Positions 1-8,264 of a stretch of DNA of 13,237 nucleotides are shown in pieces. The number at the start of each line of letters is the position of its first letter. Position 1 is the stretch's first letter. The DNA is from an uncultured Sediminicola sp. (GTDB lineage: Bacteria > Bacteroidota > Bacteroidia > Flavobacteriales > Flavobacteriaceae): NCBI GenBank assembly GCA_938039345.1, contig CALHVB010000129.1:1-13237 (forward strand), given 5' to 3'. The notes beneath the pieces are model-generated. The model was not told where the DNA came from and did not search any database. It saw nothing but the letters and a program-made list of their open reading frames with translations. Both the position numbers and the translations under genes were made by a program.

Positions 1-533
1 CTAATGGTGTTGCACATACAATTAATAAAGTATTATTACCACAAGCGGCGATTGATTTTGTTGAACAAATTACAAATGGTTCTTTAGTAGACTTGGTTGT
101 AGCTACTGAAGCACTATCTTCTTTAGAAGCTGCTGTTATTAAGGCTGATTTAGTTGATACTCTAAATGCTATGGGACCATATACTGTTTTTGCGCCTACT
201 GATGATGCATTTACTGCTTTATTAGATGCTTTAGGTGATGACTACAATAGCTTAGACGATTTTGATACTACTGAAGAAATTGCTTTGTTAAAAAATATTT
301 TGTTATACCACGTAGTACCAGCTAAAGTTCTTGCTGCCGATTTAGCAGCTGGGGATGTAGGTACAGCTTTAACAGATAACAGCATTGCAGTAATTGCTTC
401 TGGTGATACTTTTGTAATTGGTGATGCTTCGGATACAGATGCTGCAATTACTGGTACAGATATTTTAGCTACTAATGGTGTTGCACATACAATAGGTAAA
501 GTATTATTACCACAAGAAGCTATTGATTTTGTA
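1..533 (+). repeat. Tandem repeat of fasciclin domain DNA, period 471 bp
   Basis: Positions 1-62 match 472-533 with an offset of 471 bp (157 codons) and about six mismatches over 61 bases. The first 22 bases of the two copies are identical. The offset equals one fasciclin domain, so the gene grew by in-frame domain duplication. Only the end of the upstream copy is in the window. Confidence 0.8.
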
Positions 534-545
534 GCTAGTCTTTAA
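1..545 (+). CDS. Fasciclin (FAS1) tandem-domain protein, 3' part
   Basis: The reading frame is already open at the left edge (first full codon at 3), so the 5' end lies outside the window; the TTG at 93 is internal. The visible 180 residues hold the last strand of one fasciclin domain (NGVAHTINKVLLPQAAIDFV) and then one complete domain. That domain has the two conserved blocks of the family: YTVFAPTDDAFTALL (H1) and YHVVPAKVLAADL (H2), ending with NGVAHTIGKVLLP. FAS1 domains are extracellular adhesion modules, usually in secreted or lipid-anchored proteins, so a signal peptide and further domains are expected upstream (inference). The protein ends five residues after the domain, with no sorting domain. 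A strong hairpin terminator follows at 583-618. Confidence 0.93.
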   Translation, partial: NGVAHTINKVLLPQAAIDFVEQITNGSLVDLVVATEALSSLEAAVIKADLVDTLNAMGPYTVFAPTDDAFTALLDALGDDYNSLDDFDTTEEIALLKNILLYHVVPAKVLAADLAAGDVGTALTDNSIAVIASGDTFVIGDASDTDAAITGTDILATNGVAHTIGKVLLPQEAIDFVASL

Positions 546-582
546 ACTATACTAAAATATAAGTAAATATTAAATTAAGTAC

Positions 583-618
583 AACCATCTGTTATTTAAA
601 AATGGCAGATGGTTTTTT
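583..618 (+). terminator. Rho-independent terminator of the fasciclin gene
   Basis: AACCATCTG (583-591) pairs perfectly with CAGATGGTT (606-614). The loop is 14 bases, and a run of six T's (613-618) overlaps and follows the right arm. It sits 38 bases after the stop codon. Confidence 0.85.
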
Positions 619-767
619 ATTTGTAGGAAATGTAGGAAAAAAAATGAAACATCAAATCATTATCCATTAGCACACAAAAGCTGATGCTTCGCAACTTATA
701 TTTTATTTAACTGTATTAAAGCTACATCTTTACAATCCCAAATCTTACCAAACTAAACCAATACCAA

Positions 768-815
768 AAAGCTCTTTAATGCTATACATAAAGTATTTAA
801 GAGCTTTACTTTTTA
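768..815. terminator. Possible second hairpin terminator, bidirectional
   Basis: AAAGCTCTT (768-776) pairs with AAGAGCTTT (799-807) around a 22-base AT-rich loop. A T-rich run follows on the plus strand (810-815), and a run of A's at 766-770 gives T's on the minus strand. It may be a backup terminator or part of a small transcript; sequence alone cannot decide. Confidence 0.4.
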
Positions 816-841
816 ACCTTTTACCCCAAACTACAACCAAT

Positions 842-871
842 AAAAAATCCTGCTAATTAGCAGGATTTTTT
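842..871 (-). terminator. Terminator of yidC, perfect 30-bp palindrome
   Basis: Six A's, TCCTGCT, AATT, AGCAGGA and six T's form a perfect palindrome. The stem has a GC core and a four-base loop. It starts 17 bases beyond the yidC stop, and the symmetric A and T tracts allow it to work in both directions. Confidence 0.85.
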
Positions 872-887
872 ATTTAATTAAATTTTA

Positions 888-2729
888 TTACTTCTTTTTT
901 TGTTTTTCAGCCTCTTCCATCATCTCTCTCATTTTACGCTGAAACTTATTTTCTTTCTTAGGTTCTTTCTTTTTATTTTCTTGAATCTGCGCATGTATTT
1001 TTTTATCATCAATAATAAAATTCTTAATCGTTAACATAATTAAAATAGTAATTAAGTTAGAAACAAAGTAATACAAACTTAAACCACTGGCATAACTATT
1101 AAAGAAAATCAACATCATTAAAGGAGATAAATATAAAATAAACTTCATATTAGGCATTCCTGGTTGCTGTTGCATATTTTGTCCAGAGGTCATCATCATA
1201 TAAAAGAAAATTGCTACAGAGGCTAAAATTGGAAATAAACTTACATGATCACCATAAAAAGGAATTGTAAATGGTAATTCTAATATTGTATCATACGATG
1301 CTAAGTCATTAGCCCATAAAAAAGATTTTTGCCTTAATGCAAATGAAGTTGGAAAAAACATAAACAAAGCATAAAAAATAGGCATTTGTAAGACTGCTGG
1401 TATACAACCACTCATAGGACTAACTCCCGCCTTACGATACAACTTCATTGTCTCTTGCTGTTTTTTAACCGCATTATCTTTAAACTTCTCATTTAACTCA
1501 GTAATTTCTGGCTTTAACACCTTCATTTTTGCTTGTGACAAATAAGACTTATAAGTAACAGGAGACATTGCCAAACGTACCAAAATAGTCATAGCTATAA
1601 TTGCTATTCCATAAGGCAAGAAAGAACTTAAAAAAGTATATAATGGAGTAAATACATACCTATTAATCCAACCAAAAATACCCCATCCAAAAGGAATAGA
1701 ATCTACCAATTCTAATTCTTTATATTCACTAAGTACCTTTACATCTGTAGGTCCATAGTACCAATTCATATTATAAGATAATTCTCCACCAGCTAATTCT
1801 AAAGGTATTTTAGATTGATATTCTTTTGTAAAACCTGCTGTTTTACTTTCCTCTTTTACAAGGTTTTTAGAATTTAACTTTGCTGTTTTAAATGGTGTTT
1901 TTGTTGCTAAAATAGAACTAAAAAAATGTTGCCTGTACGATAACCATTTTACATTATCTTCGGTTTCTTCATCTTCTTCACTAGAATCTGAAAGCTTACT
2001 TATTTTATCTTCTTCATGATTATAGGTTAAGCGTGTATATCTATTTTCATATTGTATACTTTTATCATGACGAATTGCTTTTAATTGCCAATCTAATTGT
2101 ACTGGTTTACTAGAATTAATTACTCCGTTTAATCCTTGAGAACGAACCGTGAAATCTACCAAATAATCATCTGGCTTTATCTCATACCTATATTCTAGGT
2201 ATTGATTATCAGAAACCTTAGCTTTCATAGATAACACTTTATTATCTCCGTTAGTAGTTAAGCTAGGTGTAAAATATAAATCTTTAGTATTTAAAACTCT
2301 ATTATCCGAAGTATTAAACTCTAAACCAAATGATGCATTACCATCCTTAACCAAATAAACAGGAATTGAATCATAGGTCACAAAATTCTTCATTTTTGCC
2401 TCTACAATTTGCCCTCCTTTATTACTTATTTTAAAATAAACTAGATTATTTTGAAACTCAGTAACTCCATTATTCGGAGCTGTAAAACCAAAAGCACCAA
2501 TAGTACTTTTATAATTTGCAACAGCAGTAGAATCATTAATATTAATTGTTGGCTCTGCTGTTATAGCTGGTTGGATCTCTTCCTTTTCTGCTTCAATCTT
2601 TTGTTGTTCTATTTTCTGAGCTTCTACCTCTTCTGGTGTAGGCTTATTTGTATAAAACATAAAAATAAGTATCCCAAAAATAAGTACGAAACCTATAATA
2701 GAATTAATATCTAACTTTTTTTCTTCCAT
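888..2729 (-). CDS. yidC: Membrane protein insertase YidC
   Basis: YidC inserts and folds inner-membrane proteins, alone or with the Sec translocon. The 613-residue product has the layout of the Gram-negative family. An N-terminal membrane helix (about 9-26) is followed by a charged linker and a large periplasmic domain (about 75-340). The conserved 60-kDa insertase core follows at about 350-570. Arg385 in TILVRLAMSP is the expected groove arginine, followed by the coiled cytoplasmic loop (about 395-432) and hydrophobic segments near 440-463, 495-513, 528-545 and 551-568. The Lys-rich tail (585-613) suits ribosome contact. An acidic stretch, SSEEDEETED (249-258), interrupts the periplasmic domain. 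The gene lies 90 bp downstream of pyrG, with a candidate promoter of its own in the gap. Confidence 0.97.
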   Translation of the reverse strand: MEEKKLDINSIIGFVLIFGILIFMFYTNKPTPEEVEAQKIEQQKIEAEKEEIQPAITAEPTININDSTAVANYKSTIGAFGFTAPNNGVTEFQNNLVYFKISNKGGQIVEAKMKNFVTYDSIPVYLVKDGNASFGLEFNTSDNRVLNTKDLYFTPSLTTNGDNKVLSMKAKVSDNQYLEYRYEIKPDDYLVDFTVRSQGLNGVINSSKPVQLDWQLKAIRHDKSIQYENRYTRLTYNHEEDKISKLSDSSEEDEETEDNVKWLSYRQHFFSSILATKTPFKTAKLNSKNLVKEESKTAGFTKEYQSKIPLELAGGELSYNMNWYYGPTDVKVLSEYKELELVDSIPFGWGIFGWINRYVFTPLYTFLSSFLPYGIAIIAMTILVRLAMSPVTYKSYLSQAKMKVLKPEITELNEKFKDNAVKKQQETMKLYRKAGVSPMSGCIPAVLQMPIFYALFMFFPTSFALRQKSFLWANDLASYDTILELPFTIPFYGDHVSLFPILASVAIFFYMMMTSGQNMQQQPGMPNMKFILYLSPLMMLIFFNSYASGLSLYYFVSNLITILIMLTIKNFIIDDKKIHAQIQENKKKEPKKENKFQRKMREMMEEAEKQKKK

Positions 2730-2774
2730 CTGGATAATAAACTAATTAGTGTAATGCTTTGGTTTTTAACTTGG

Positions 2775-2782
2775 CAAATATA
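2775..2782 (-). promoter_or_regulatory. Candidate -7 element upstream of yidC
   Basis: On the minus strand this reads TATATTTG, an exact match to the Bacteroidota TAnnTTTG element, about 45 bases before the yidC start. No clean TTG is seen at the -33 position. It lies in the pyrG-yidC gap, so yidC may be transcribed both alone and by read-through. Confidence 0.5.
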
Positions 2783-2819
2783 TGTCCATTTATGAAAACT
2801 ATGCCATACTGGCAGAAGT

Positions 2820-4442
<1,623 letters not shown>

Positions 4443-4465
4443 TTAGGTTGTTTTCTTAACGCAAG

Positions 4466-4473
4466 CAAAGGTA
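4466..4473 (-). promoter_or_regulatory. Candidate -7 element upstream of pyrG
   Basis: On the minus strand this reads TACCTTTG, an exact TAnnTTTG match about 30 bases before the pyrG ATG, in the gap after the DUF3820 gene. It suggests that pyrG has its own start of transcription. Confidence 0.5.
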
Positions 4474-4496
4474 CAAATTGCTATAAGAAATAAAGC

Positions 4497-4736
4497 TTAA
4501 TTCAAAGGGAAATCTTTTTGAATTTTATAAATCATGCCTTCTAACCCATTAATCTTTATTTCTAACATAGCTTTCAATAGATTTCCTAATTTCCCATTAG
4601 GAAATCCTTTTTGCTGAAACCAAACTAAATAAGCTTCTGGAAGACTAACCAAATACTTACCTTTGTATTTTCCAAAGGGCATTTTATAGTGTGCAAGTTC
4701 TATTAATTGTTGAGAGTTATTTTTAACATATTCCAT
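4497..4736 (-). CDS. DUF3820 family small protein
   Basis: The 79-residue product matches what I know of the DUF3820 family: a core MPFGKYKGKYLVSLPEAYL (19-37), then WFQQKGFPNGKLG and a final EIKINGLE. The family is annotated as a putative quorum-sensing-regulated virulence factor in some databases, but its biochemical role is not settled. I see no signal peptide or membrane segment, so the protein is probably cytoplasmic. It lies 60 bp upstream of pyrG on the same strand and may be an independent unit, as a promoter-like element sits between them. No clear -7 element was found in front of this gene. Confidence 0.85.
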   Translation of the reverse strand: MEYVKNNSQQLIELAHYKMPFGKYKGKYLVSLPEAYLVWFQQKGFPNGKLGNLLKAMLEIKINGLEGMIYKIQKDFPLN

Positions 4737-4852
4737 CGATCTAACTTATGAATTATTTCGTAGATAGTAAGACTTAACTAATTAAAAAGTTTATCACTCT
4801 TTAAAATATATTCGTTTTATTAACAAAAAATCTTATCAACATCATTTATAGA

Positions 4853-5884
4853 ATGAAAAATAGTACACTAATATTTCTAATACTTATATTAACCCTTACT
4901 TCTTGCTCTAAAAATGGTCAAGAATTTATTAACATTGTTCAAGAAGAATCAACAAAAGATACAGATGATGATGGTATCACAGATTTTCAAGAAAAAAAAG
5001 ATGGTACAGACCCACTAAAATCTGATAGTGATGGTGATGGATCTAATGATAATGAAGAAAAATTAAATGGAACCGACCCCACAAAGCCAGATAGTGATAA
5101 TGATGGTGTTAATGATGGTACAGAAAAAACAGACGGCACTGACCCTTTAAAACCTGACACCGATGATGATGAATCTAATGATGGTGAAGAAAAAATAAAT
5201 AAAACAGACCCTTTAAATCCTGATACTGATGGTGATGGAGTTATAGATGGAACAGAAAAAACAGACAACACCAACCCTCTTAACAACTGTTCTTTTGTTC
5301 TTAATAACCAAACTACTACTCCTAGTGATACATGGAATGATGCTAATTGCGATGCAGATAATTACACAAACAAAGAAGAAATAGAGAATGGAACTAATCC
5401 ATTAGTTTTTGATAAAGAAGATGAAGAAATAATAGAACCTGTTACACCTCTTGAAGTTGGCACTTGGAACTTAACTAATGCAATTGTAGAAAATGGGGTA
5501 GCAACAACAACTGTAAGCAATACAGAACTTACAATACCTTATGAAGCTAGTTCTACAAATGAAGATGTACAAATAACTTTATCAGAAGGCCCAAACAATA
5601 TTATCAGTACAGGAACTTACACTACAATTCTTGTATTTAATGTTTTAGGAACTAATTATGAGGAGGAAATACCATCTGATAGTCCATTATCATCTGGTAC
5701 TTGGGAAATTAATGGTAACAATTTAACTGTAACATCTAACGAAGATACTAGTGGCAGTTACGAAATAATAGAATTAACAGAAACTACTCTAAAACTAAAA
5801 ACCGAAATAGATAGAGTAGTTAGAGCTGGCGGAGCAGATTTAGATACAAAAGGTTCGTTAATCATTACTTTTACAAGACAATAA
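4853..5884 (+). CDS. Lipoprotein with DxDxDG calcium-binding repeats and lipocalin-like C-terminus
   Basis: The N-terminus is a lipoprotein signal peptide with lipobox LTSC (Cys18 as lipid-modified residue), so the protein should be anchored in the outer membrane or exposed at the surface. Residues 36-145 hold five repeats of 22 residues of the thrombospondin type 3 kind. Each starts with DTDDDG or a close variant and ends with a GTDPLKPD-like segment, with a degenerate sixth copy near 163-183. Such repeats bind calcium and act as stiff spacers (family knowledge). The fourth repeat reads DTDDDE and has lost the loop glycine. The region from about 200 onward (VGTWNLTNA, later SSGTWEINGNNLTV) resembles lipocalin-like domains of Bacteroidota lipoproteins. 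The ligand is unknown. A strong hairpin follows the stop. Confidence 0.85.
   Translation: MKNSTLIFLILILTLTSCSKNGQEFINIVQEESTKDTDDDGITDFQEKKDGTDPLKSDSDGDGSNDNEEKLNGTDPTKPDSDNDGVNDGTEKTDGTDPLKPDTDDDESNDGEEKINKTDPLNPDTDGDGVIDGTEKTDNTNPLNNCSFVLNNQTTTPSDTWNDANCDADNYTNKEEIENGTNPLVFDKEDEEIIEPVTPLEVGTWNLTNAIVENGVATTTVSNTELTIPYEASSTNEDVQITLSEGPNNIISTGTYTTILVFNVLGTNYEEEIPSDSPLSSGTWEINGNNLTVTSNEDTSGSYEIIELTETTLKLKTEIDRVVRAGGADLDTKGSLIITFTRQ
4958..5287 (+). repeat. 66-bp tandem coding repeats, five copies
   Basis: Five in-frame units of 66 bp (22 codons) encode the DxDxDG segments at residues 36, 58, 80, 102 and 124. The copies are diverged at the nucleotide level, which fits old duplications under coding selection rather than recent slippage. 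Confidence 0.8.
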
Positions 5885-5905
5885 GTAATAAATTTTATAC
5901 TTTTA

Positions 5906-5946
5906 AAAGACCTCTTATTAGATAATAATAAGAGGTCTTTAATTTT
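5906..5946 (+). terminator. Hairpin terminator after the lipoprotein gene
   Basis: A perfect 15-bp stem (5906-5920 with 5926-5940) closes a five-base loop, GATAA. The right arm ends in TTT, followed by AATTTT. It begins 22 bases after the stop codon. Confidence 0.85.
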
Positions 5947-5985
5947 ATAATAACACCCTACAATCTTAATTAAACTAAAAAAAAC

Positions 5986-5993
5986 TATATTTA
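5986..5993 (+). promoter_or_regulatory. Weak candidate -7 element before the isomerase-like gene
   Basis: TATATTTA differs from TAnnTTTG only at the last base. It lies 23 bases before the ATG at 6017 and after the upstream terminator, where a promoter is needed. No -33 element is obvious. Confidence 0.3.
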
Positions 5994-6016
5994 TAGAGGT
6001 ATAAATTACACTTATC

Positions 6017-6883
6017 ATGAAAAGAAGAAGGTTTATCGGTACAGCTGCAACTGCTTCCGTAGGATTATTATCTTGTAAAAATGCAAATGCTTTGGATACA
6101 AAAAAAAATAAAGAATTTTCGTTAAAAAACAATATAAACCATAGTGTATGCCATTGGTGTTTTAATAATATTCCTTTAGAAGACTTTCTAAAAAAATTAA
6201 ATGAGCTAGGCATAAAAGCTATTGATTTAATGGGTCCGAATGAATGGCCTTTATTAAAAAAATATGGAATTTATTCTTCTATGTGTAATGGTGCAGAAAT
6301 AAGTCTCACCGAAGGGTTCAATGACCCTAAGTATCATGAAACTCTTATAAAAAATTACACGGAGATGATTCCGAAAGTTGCCGCTGCAGGGTATACCAAT
6401 CTTATATGCTTTAGCGGTAACAGAAGAGGTATGGATGATAAAACTGGTTTACAAAACTGTGTTACGGCATTAAAACAAATTATGCCTTTAGCAGAAAAAC
6501 ATGGTGTGGTAATACAAATGGAACTTTTTAATCAACGAAATCACCCAGATTATATGGCAGATACTTCTGCTTGGGGTATTGAGCTATGCAAACAACTTGG
6601 TTCCGATAATTTTAAATTACTTTTTGATATTTACCATATGCAAATACAAGAAGGAGATATTATAAAATCTATACAAGATAATCATAAATATTTTGGCCAT
6701 TACCATATTGCAGGTGTACCAGGAAGACACGAAATAGACGAAAATCAAGAATTATTTTATCCTGCAATTATGCGTGCTATTTTAGCTACTGGCTACAAAG
6801 GATATGTTGCACAAGAGTTTATTCCCGAAAAGGAAGATATTATAGGCTCATTAAAACAAGGGTTTACAATTTGCGATGTATAA
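6017..6883 (+). CDS. Hydroxypyruvate isomerase-like TIM-barrel protein with Tat signal
   Basis: The 288-residue product belongs to the xylose isomerase-like TIM-barrel superfamily (AP endonuclease family 2), closest in pattern to hydroxypyruvate isomerases. Likely metal and catalytic residues are Glu169 in QMELFN, Asp204 in LLFDIYHMQ, His230 in GHYHIAG and Glu267 in AQEFIP; GVPGRHEID and NHPDYM are also family-like. The N-terminus MKRRRFIGTAATASVGLLSC has a twin-arginine motif and a possible lipobox (LLSC, Cys20), so the enzyme may be exported folded and lipid-anchored. That location argues against a simple role in cytoplasmic glyoxylate metabolism, and the true substrate is uncertain. It stands alone between the lipoprotein terminator and the transporter genes. 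Downstream there is only a weak ACTCT/AGAGT hairpin with a T-rich tail near 6883-6922. Confidence 0.88.
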   Translation: MKRRRFIGTAATASVGLLSCKNANALDTKKNKEFSLKNNINHSVCHWCFNNIPLEDFLKKLNELGIKAIDLMGPNEWPLLKKYGIYSSMCNGAEISLTEGFNDPKYHETLIKNYTEMIPKVAAAGYTNLICFSGNRRGMDDKTGLQNCVTALKQIMPLAEKHGVVIQMELFNQRNHPDYMADTSAWGIELCKQLGSDNFKLLFDIYHMQIQEGDIIKSIQDNHKYFGHYHIAGVPGRHEIDENQELFYPAIMRAILATGYKGYVAQEFIPEKEDIIGSLKQGFTICDV

Positions 6884-6970
6884 CTCTTAAAAGTAATCGA
6901 AAAATTAGAGTAATTCTTTTTCTTGAAAGCTCATGTAACTTATATTACAAATAGTTATTTATTACAATAG

Positions 6971-6978
6971 TATATTTG
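6971..6978 (+). promoter_or_regulatory. Candidate -7 element before the YeeE/YedE pair
   Basis: TATATTTG is an exact TAnnTTTG match, 17 bases before the ATG at 6996. This implies a very short leader. The -33 region has only a TTA. Confidence 0.5.
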
Positions 6979-6995
6979 TATAAACTATAAAGTTT

Positions 6996-7553
6996 ATGGA
7001 ATTTATACTTAAATCTTGGCCATGGTATGTATCTGGACCTTTAATTACAAGTATTTTAATTATACTTGTTCTTTTTGGAAAAACATTTGGCATGTCATCT
7101 AACTTAAGAACCTTATGTACCATAGGTGGAGCAGGTAAATACTCAGACTATTTTAAATTTAATTGGAAACAACAACGCTGGAATTTAGTTGTGATATTAG
7201 GCGCTATTCTTGGTGGTTATATCGCTACTAATTTTTTATCTGATAATTCTGATATACTATTAAGCGCTGAAACTATAAAAGATTTAAAAGCACTAGGTTT
7301 TAATAATATAGGTAAATCAATACTTCCTTCAGAAATTTATGACCTAGAGAATGTACTAAGTTTTAAAGGGATTTCTATATTGGTTATTGCTGGTCTTTTA
7401 ATTGGTTTTGGAACAAGATATGCTGGTGGTTGCACTTCTGGACATGCTATAACAGGCTTAAGCAATCTTCAATTACCCTCTCTTATTGCTGTTATAGGGT
7501 TCTTTATAGGCGGATTGTTAATGACTCATTTTATTATTCCTTTAATTTTTTAA
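6996..7553 (+). CDS. YeeE/YedE family transporter, N-terminal half protein
   Basis: The 185-residue membrane protein has hydrophobic segments at about 14-29, 63-80, 125-143 and 160-182. It carries the family signature GFGTRYAGGCTSGHAITGLS (138-157) with conserved Cys146. A second conserved-looking cysteine is Cys41. The YeeE/YedE (sulf_transp) family includes TsuA, which imports thiosulfate through a path lined by conserved cysteines; by family, this pair should move thiosulfate or a related sulfur compound across the inner membrane. It is about half the length of TsuA, and the partner gene starts three bases after the stop. A hydrophilic stretch at 82-122 separates the second and third segments. 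No rhodanese or TusA gene is adjacent, so the substrate rests on family only. Confidence 0.9.
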   Translation: MEFILKSWPWYVSGPLITSILIILVLFGKTFGMSSNLRTLCTIGGAGKYSDYFKFNWKQQRWNLVVILGAILGGYIATNFLSDNSDILLSAETIKDLKALGFNNIGKSILPSEIYDLENVLSFKGISILVIAGLLIGFGTRYAGGCTSGHAITGLSNLQLPSLIAVIGFFIGGLLMTHFIIPLIF

Positions 7554-7556
7554 AAA

Positions 7557-7970
7557 ATGAAATTCTTAAAATATTTACTCGTTGGCATTCTTTTTGGAAT
7601 TATATTAGTTAAATCCGAAGCGGTATCATGGTATAGAATTTATGAAATGTTTAAATTTCAATCATTCCACATGTATGGTATTATTGGTTCTGCTGTAAGT
7701 CTTGGTATTATTTCTTTATGGCTAATTAAAAAGCTAAAAATAAAAAACATTGATGGCTACAATGCCATATTACCTCCGAAAGAAAAAGGGATTACACGTT
7801 ATATCATTGGTGGTATACTTTTTGGTTTAGGATGGGCTTTAGCTGGTGCTTGCCCTGGACCAATGTATATATTATTAGGTACTGGAGCTTATAGTATAAT
7901 AATAGTACTTGCTGCTGCTATTTTAGGAACATTTATTTATGGAATACTAAAAAATAAATTGCCACATTAA
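7557..7970 (+). CDS. YeeE/YedE family transporter, C-terminal half protein (DUF6691-like)
   Basis: The 137-residue membrane protein has hydrophobic segments near 5-20, 39-57, 82-98 and 105-127. Its signature GILFGLGWALAGACPGPMY (86-104) contains the conserved Cys99. It is the usual partner of the preceding gene and probably supplies the other half of a TsuA-like transporter. The start ATG lies three bases after the upstream stop, which implies co-translation. The stop codon overlaps that of convergent clpS by two bases (7968-7969), and no terminator lies between them. The two transcripts must therefore run into each other's coding region. Confidence 0.9.
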   Translation: MKFLKYLLVGILFGIILVKSEAVSWYRIYEMFKFQSFHMYGIIGSAVSLGIISLWLIKKLKIKNIDGYNAILPPKEKGITRYIIGGILFGLGWALAGACPGPMYILLGTGAYSIIIVLAAAILGTFIYGILKNKLPH

Positions 7971-8242
7971 ACAATTTCCGCATTTAAACCTGCTTGTAAT
8001 AATTTGCTACAACGTGGTTTTAAATCTTTATACTCTCCTGTTTTTACAGTACATTTTCCGTTATAGTGAACTATAAGCGAACATTGCTCTGCTTGCTCTG
8101 CGGTATGATCGCATACATCTATTAATGTATCTATAACATAATCAAATGTATTTACATCGTCATTAAACAATACTATCTCATTTTGTTTAACTACTTGTTC
8201 TTCTAATAGAAGCTCTTCTGAAATTTTTTCTTTAACACTCAT
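7967..8242 (-). CDS. clpS: ATP-dependent Clp protease adaptor ClpS
   Basis: ClpS delivers N-degron substrates to the ClpA-type unfoldase. The conserved core is present: IVLFNDDVNTFDYVIDTLI, where the Asn-Asp-Asp and following helix build the N-degron pocket, then HTAEQAEQCSLIVHYNGKC and the C-terminal LLQAGLNAEIV. I chose the ATG at 8240-8242 (MSVKEKISEE, 91 residues) because flavobacterial ClpS proteins usually begin with MS-KEK just before the core. Upstream in-frame ATGs at 8260 and 8275 would add 6 or 11 residues, and the latter would overlap prmA. The gene follows prmA closely and is probably in the same transcript. Confidence 0.95.
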   Translation of the reverse strand: MSVKEKISEELLLEEQVVKQNEIVLFNDDVNTFDYVIDTLIDVCDHTAEQAEQCSLIVHYNGKCTVKTGEYKDLKPRCSKLLQAGLNAEIV

Positions 8243-8264
8243 ATATTCAGGGCTTAACATATAA

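Larger units (their letters stand above)
546..887. other. Gene-free intergenic region between converging genes
   Basis: This 342-bp stretch separates the convergent fasciclin gene and yidC. It holds three hairpins (583-618, 768-812, 842-871). I see no open frame with coding character, no tRNA-like fold and no recognisable riboswitch in it. Positions 619-767 are AT-rich sequence in which I recognise nothing. Confidence 0.6.

Noticed and set aside
4807..4814. TATATTCG as a promoter element for the lipoprotein gene
   Set aside because: It has a mismatch to TAnnTTTG, no -33 partner, and lies in very AT-rich DNA where such matches arise by chance.
4987..5286. Open minus-strand frame of 99 codons, rich in Ser, Pro and Val repeats
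   Set aside because: It is the antisense image of the 66-bp DxDxDG repeats. The frame stays open because of the repeat composition, and the product has no family features.
4958..5287. Regular repeats that might suggest a CRISPR array
   Set aside because: The 66-bp units are diverged, in frame and coding; there are no identical short repeats with unique spacers and no cas genes.
5758..6213. Minus-strand open frame of 151 codons
   Set aside because: It runs through the lipoprotein 3' end, its terminator and the start of the isomerase-like gene, all strongly supported on the plus strand.
6879..6995. Possible riboswitch or leader structure before the YeeE/YedE genes
   Set aside because: The gap is short and AT-rich, the -7 element leaves almost no leader, and no SAM or other sulfur-related riboswitch motif is visible.
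7430..7612. Plus-strand frame overlapping both YeeE/YedE genes
   Set aside because: It is an out-of-frame shadow of two membrane proteins whose signatures are clear in their own frames.
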